From NCBI RefSeq assembly GCF_001186125.1, contig NW_014040394.1, forward strand, positions 86,761-108,151: a stretch of 21,391 nucleotides of DNA. Direction: 5' to 3'. Below the pieces are notes generated by a model. That model was not told where the DNA came from and did not search any database. It saw nothing but the letters and a program-made list of their open reading frames with translations. A program made the translations under genes and the position numbers. The stretch comes from Sphaeroforma arctica JP610 (taxonomy: Eukaryota; Opisthokonta; Ichthyosporea; Ichthyophonida). Below are positions 17,801 through 21,391 of the stretch, in pieces. The stretch's first letter is position 1, and every line of letters begins with the position of its first letter.

Positions 17801-20800
17801 AACTATGGCAACGGAGCCACCGCCACAACCGCAGCCACCCAGCATGCGGCAGAGGAAGAGATACTGTGCATCCGATTGATCGTGCAAGAGTCGCCGAATG
17901 CACCCGCAGGCACAGTCTACGTAGTGGGGTTGGATGGAGGCACTATCGGACGGTGAGTGTTGCATGCAGACATGTGTATGTGTGTTTACAGAGAGGGATG
18001 TACACGTATCATCTATGTGCAAATATCACCAGTTGTGCCTAAAGGTATTATCCCTGCATTAGGGCTGGCTGCTGACACAATTGAACGGAGAGTGCTGAAT
18101 ATAGTTATAGGTGTATCTACTTGCATACAAGCAGACGTATACACACACGAAATCGTGTGTACCTGAGGGATGCTTATAAATCAAATCGCTGTGTGTGAAT
18201 CTTATACCCTTTCTTGTACTTCTGTATATTCTGTGACAATCACACAGAGAAAGCGGACATGGCCATTTGATCCAATTCAAAGAGGCCAGTGTATCGCGTG
18301 ACCACGTGGAGATACGAACGTGGCCCAGCGAAGACGAGAGAGTCACACAGCTCACCCAGCAATGGCGTCCGGGTGTGTGTGTGTCAATACACGTTTATGT
18401 GCTGTGCGGCATGTATCAGTGTTGTTAGTAGGTGGATCATCATCAGTGAGATCAACGGTCCTTCATATTAGAATGTTCCTGTGTTCTAGATTGCTATACA
18501 ATACACCGTGGCTCACGGTGCTTTGCTTTGTACAGCTGAGGATGCTGAGGACTGCATTGCCACACCCTTTTGGCTGCGAGACTTGGGGAGTAGTGAGGGC
18601 ACCTATATAAACGACCGAAAGATTCCTGCGGCAGAGTAAGCGGGTTGCAAGTGGCTGTGTGCGTGAGTGACGGTGTGGTAGCGTAGTGTTATATGCCCGA
18701 GAATGTTGGTGTTGTGTGTACGATTCGGATAGATGTATATGCGCCGAAGGTCTGTTTTCGTGTGCACGCGCGTGCAAGTGGGGCTTATATATGTGTATAT
18801 AGCCATTTGGCTTACGTATGTGTATATAGCCATTGTTAATTGCATATATAAAGTTTGCCTTTGTACACTCTTAAATACACATCGGTGCAAGTGGTACCAT
18901 AAATGTACACTTTAATCCTACGAGAATACCGTCGTTCTTGTTTCTTCAACTACTTACTATATATAACTCAGGGCACATATACTCATACAATACGGCAACA
19001 GATCACATACGCCTTGGCATTGCGCCTAAATTATCATTGAACACCTGCATAAAATCTCATGTGTGTAGTGCTCTGTAGCAAGCAATGGTTGGTAGCGTGA
19101 CTAGTCTCATAACATACCAATATTCGCAATACTGTACACAGTAAAAGTAATGAGGATTCCGGACTACATCGGCAAGGCTTGTTCCATAAAGACACGCTGT
19201 GGATAGGAGAAACAACGCTGTTAGTTCATGCGCATCCCGGTTCGCAGTCCTGCGCTGTGTGTGCCCAGTCCTTTGAGACCCCAACTCACACCCCGGCCAA
19301 TTCAGCGGCGGGTGCCAGTGGGTGGACGTCCATTGCAGGTGTGTATATGTGGCCTGATACGATACTCATACCACATTGATAGTATCCCAATACTACCAGT
19401 GATAAGCCTCTGTTTCCGGTATTGCGTGAGGGTCTATACCAAACGGATATTGTAATTGTGCCAGGTGATCACAATTAGTTGTATTCATACTGTTTTTTGG
19501 GTATCAACCCTGATTCGCCTACGGATTGCCTGGGATCATATCCGATTCCTCCGGCAATATCATTTAGTACCGATTGAATGTTCACTCCGTGTGCGCATGG
19601 GCCACAGACTGTCACAGCTAGCCGAGTCTTGATCCTCTCCGCGGTGTTGTCACCTCAAAGTCATGGCATATACGGTGACGCTGAGTCGCCCTCGTATTGC
19701 CCTGCTGCTCTGTCACCCACCCTGTACTGTTAGAGACTGTTGGTGTTTTAATCCCAATCCTCAAACCGAAGTACATGCCATTGGTTACCAATATAGCCGC
19801 TCATTTGATTGGCCCAGCTGGACTACTGTATTGCTATAGCACGACTCCTTTTTTGGCCGCTGCTTGAAACTTGGTCTAATGCTTTGATTGTTTTTCTCTT
19901 GCATACGCATTCTCACTCTACCTGTGTCGCTGTCATGTCATGTATTGAGCCTTTCTCGCCACTGCCAAATCTATACTCAGCCGCTCCGGTGCAGATCACT
20001 AAACCTGGCCACTCAGTGCAACCACAGACAACCGTCGATCTCCCCGGCCTAAAAACAGGTCGAGTAGACCACCACATGGAAATGCATAAACGGAAGTTCG
20101 GTCTCGACAGGGAGAGTCGGGCCGTGAACCCGCAGGTGATGCCGGATATGACTTACGGTAGGTGTGTAGAGGTGTGTGTAGGTGTGTGTGCGTTTACATG
20201 TATGTGTGGATAGGTCAGCCTGTATGTGGCAGTGCATATGTGTAAATTTGTACTGGGTAAGTGTATCTGTGTGTGTACGTGGCACTGTATAAGTGTATGT
20301 ACATGGCAGTGTACATCTGTATATATACAACAATGTATATGTATACATACGCTCGCCCGCACAAGGCAGCGATTGTGTGGATGGCTTGTTTCCGAAGGGC
20401 ATGAACTACTTCCGACTCTGTGCAATTATCACAGCGCATGCGTGATCAGGCGTTGTGTCGGGCTAGTATTGGAATACGTGCATCTTACCTGCGTATAATG
20501 GTACGTGCGAGGGTGCAGGAGGGTTGCGAGCGTTCTTCAGTTACTTTCTTTCTAGTTTGAACCCCACTGTTTCGATCTGCTATGTCCCTGTCACGTCTAC
20601 TTCGAGTCTCATTTGTAGAGTTGTTCATCTATACGCTTGCTGCGGGATTGTTAACTTTTTATCGGGACATACGAATACTTGTCCCTCGTTTGGACGTGCC
20701 AGAGGCAGGTGGTCTGATTGAGTACGCATGTTTGGGAGATTGTATGCGCATACGTGTTGCCGCATGTTTGGACGTTCACTGTAAGTATGCATTTGTGCTG

Positions 20801-21391
20801 TACGGGCATGTCGTCAATCGTACATTATTTTGACTTCTGTTTGAGCGCTATCTCTGTTTGTTCAAATATTCTAATAAGGCCTGCATTCGAATAGCTACAT
20901 GGCCCTGCATATGAAAAGACTCGGGGCCATTGCTCTGTCAGTGCAGTGAGGAGTGGCTGGCACGCTGTGTTTATAATCACCATTTTTATTCGTGAAAAGT
21001 TGTGCAGGAGATGGCAATACATCTGTATATATGGCGTACCTGAACATACATGAATAGAATCGCACATAAATATTGGATGCAACATTCGTAACCGCAGTTG
21101 ATAGAGCCAAGAAACGGCGGGTCGACAAACCCGGTGGGCACTGGACTGATACCTGGGACCGTAACGCTCCTGTCCAATCCGCATCTGAGGCCAAGCCAAT
21201 TGAAGCTACCAATAAAGGGTTTAAACTACTCCACAAAATGGGTTGGAGCGGAGGCGGGCTGGGAAAAGTTGGGAACGAGGTAGGTGCATCCCTATGAATG
21301 TTATGACTGTATATATTGGAATGTCCCAGGCGGTCGGGAGGGTACAGTTGTCGCAGTGAAAATTGATGGTTGTGACGACTGGGGTTTCTTC
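14844..21391 (+). CDS. AGGF1: AGGF1-like protein (coiled coil, OCRE, FHA, G-patch); 3' end outside the window
   Basis: Exons: 14844-15149, 15405-15509, 16453-16777, 17062-17132, 17440-17565, 17750-17952, 18248-18372, 18536-18635, 19142-19338, 19981-20157, 21098-21283 (or 21279) and 21330 onward. All introns are GT-AG and the phases agree, giving 661 residues so far. Order: Asn7 and RQD repeats (25-43), Arg/Asp-rich segment (63-78), coiled coils (about 106-190), OCRE (WDENSGMYYNYATGYYYH, 274-308), FHA (IGRES at 377-381, SRDH at 395-398, SEGTYIN at 440-446, WIGETTLLVHAHPGS to 488), CAVC at 491-494, a DRAKKRR segment, and G-patch (NKGFKLLHKMGW...GGGLGK). This order is that of human AGGF1. Animal AGGF1 is described as an angiogenic factor; OCRE and G-patch domains suggest an ancestral nuclear RNA-processing role, which I infer. 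The first ATG in good context (CAACATGG) was chosen; an in-frame codon at 14766 would add 26 residues. The exon 1 and 2 donors (GTTTCT, GTTCGT) are weak. Confidence 0.9.
14919..14976 (+). repeat. (AAC)n and 9-bp repeats coding Asn7 and RQD3
   Basis: Seven AAC/CAA-frame units encode an Asn run, followed by three 9-bp units (AGACAAGAC) encoding Arg-Gln-Asp, in exon 1 of the AGGF1-like gene. Both keep the frame. Confidence 0.9.
15351..15372. repeat. (GT)n microsatellite beside an acceptor
   Basis: About 11 GT units in intron 1 of the AGGF1-like gene, about 33 bases upstream of the exon 2 acceptor (CAACGGCACAG). It stands where a pyrimidine tract would be expected. Confidence 0.9.
15510..16452 (+). 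other. Intron 2 of the AGGF1-like gene
   Basis: 943 bases, phase 0, donor AAG|GTTCGT. It contains a 7-bp-arm palindrome ACCTGGTTACCAGGT near 16031 and, at its 3' end, the duplicated acceptor described separately. A candidate acceptor at about 15632 (CATTTTCAG) opens no frame compatible with its neighbours. Confidence 0.7.
16256..16457. repeat. 101-bp tandem duplication carrying a 3' splice site
   Basis: Units 16256-16356 and 16357-16457 are direct copies, about 90 percent identical by eye. Each ends with CCCGTGCAGCAATC, the acceptor plus the first exon bases. The downstream copy (AG at 16451-16452) joins exon 3 in frame. The upstream copy (AG at 16350-16351) would give an early stop. Confidence 0.92.
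16772..16865. repeat. Tandem repeat duplicating the exon 3 donor
   Basis: Three units begin AACAAAG at 16772, 16808 and 16830 (36, 22 and 36 bp). The first carries the used donor AAA|GTATGTGTATGCG, the second an equivalent AAA|GTATGTGTATGAG, and the third AAA|GCATGTG. Only the first keeps the frame, because a stop at 16801-16803 precedes the second. Confidence 0.9.
18636..19141 (+). other. Intron 8 of the AGGF1-like gene
   Basis: 506 bases between the two FHA-domain exons. Donor GA|GTAAGC; acceptor GTACACAG, with an alternative AAAAG six bases downstream in the same frame. It contains a 27-bp duplication. Confidence 0.7.
18784..18837. repeat. 27-bp tandem duplication
   Basis: ATGTGTATATAGCCATT recurs at an offset of 27 (18791 and 18818), flanked by TTATAT/TTACGT, in intron 8 of the AGGF1-like gene. 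Confidence 0.85.
19339..19980 (+). other. Intron 9 of the AGGF1-like gene
   Basis: 642 bases, phase 1, donor GCAG|GTGTGT and acceptor CTATACTCAG|CC. I see no repeats or coding signal beyond chance ORFs. Confidence 0.75.
20158..21097 (+). other. Intron 10 of the AGGF1-like gene
   Basis: 940 bases, phase 1, donor TACG|GTAGGT and acceptor CGTAACCGCAG|TT. The first 190 bases are a degenerate GTGTGT/GTATAT array with recurring (T/A)GTACATGGCAGTGTA-like words at 20225-20315. An internal AG-bounded stretch near 20440-20503 ending ATG|GTACGT can be read as an exon only in a phase that does not match its neighbours, so it was left out. Confidence 0.65.

Noticed and set aside
20440-20503. Extra exon in intron 10 of the AGGF1-like gene
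   Set aside because: The open reading has phase 0 on both sides, whereas both flanking exons require phase 1; direct joining of 20157 to 21098 restores a known AGGF1 segment (Y-V-DRAKKRR).
20582-20833. 83-residue hydrophobic plus-strand ORF
   Set aside because: It lies wholly inside an intron of the AGGF1-like gene, with no splice support or family resemblance.

Overview
The window looks like nuclear DNA of an intron-rich, gene-sparse eukaryote. Two multi-exon genes can be followed exon by exon with consistent GT-AG sites and intron phases. The import receptor is of the animal/fungal Tom20 type (N-terminal anchor followed by an SDP motif), and the second gene is an AGGF1 homologue. Together with the large introns and many local duplications this suggests a unicellular opisthokont or holozoan, for example an ichthyosporean; that placement is inference.

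Layout. Positions 1-6590 are gene-poor. They hold one convincing small gene (3012-3545, minus, a secreted protein of unknown function), one possible edge exon (297-432, minus) and many tandem repeats: a 19-copy 35-bp minisatellite, a 24-bp minisatellite that reads as an octapeptide, and a near-identical 160-bp duplication. Positions 6595-12040 (minus) hold a six-exon gene. Its spliced frame encodes 489 residues: a complete N-terminal Tom20 mitochondrial import receptor followed in frame by a SET/MYND (SMYD-type) lysine methyltransferase. Positions 12041-14843 are a long intergenic region between head-to-head genes, with AT-rich repeats, hairpins and a possible MITE. From 14844 to the window end (plus) runs an AGGF1-like gene with at least 12 exons: asparagine-rich and RD-rich N-terminus, coiled coils, OCRE, FHA and G-patch. 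Its 3' end lies beyond the window.

The most striking item is the Tom20-SMYD fusion. The intron falls inside the last helix of the Tom20 domain, so the fusion is read from the domain itself and not just from adjacency. The predicted product would be an outer-mitochondrial-membrane protein with a presequence-binding domain and a methyltransferase-like domain facing the cytosol. A second theme is splice-site duplication: exon 3 of the AGGF1-like gene has local tandem duplications of both its acceptor and its donor, and the decoy copies lead to early stops.
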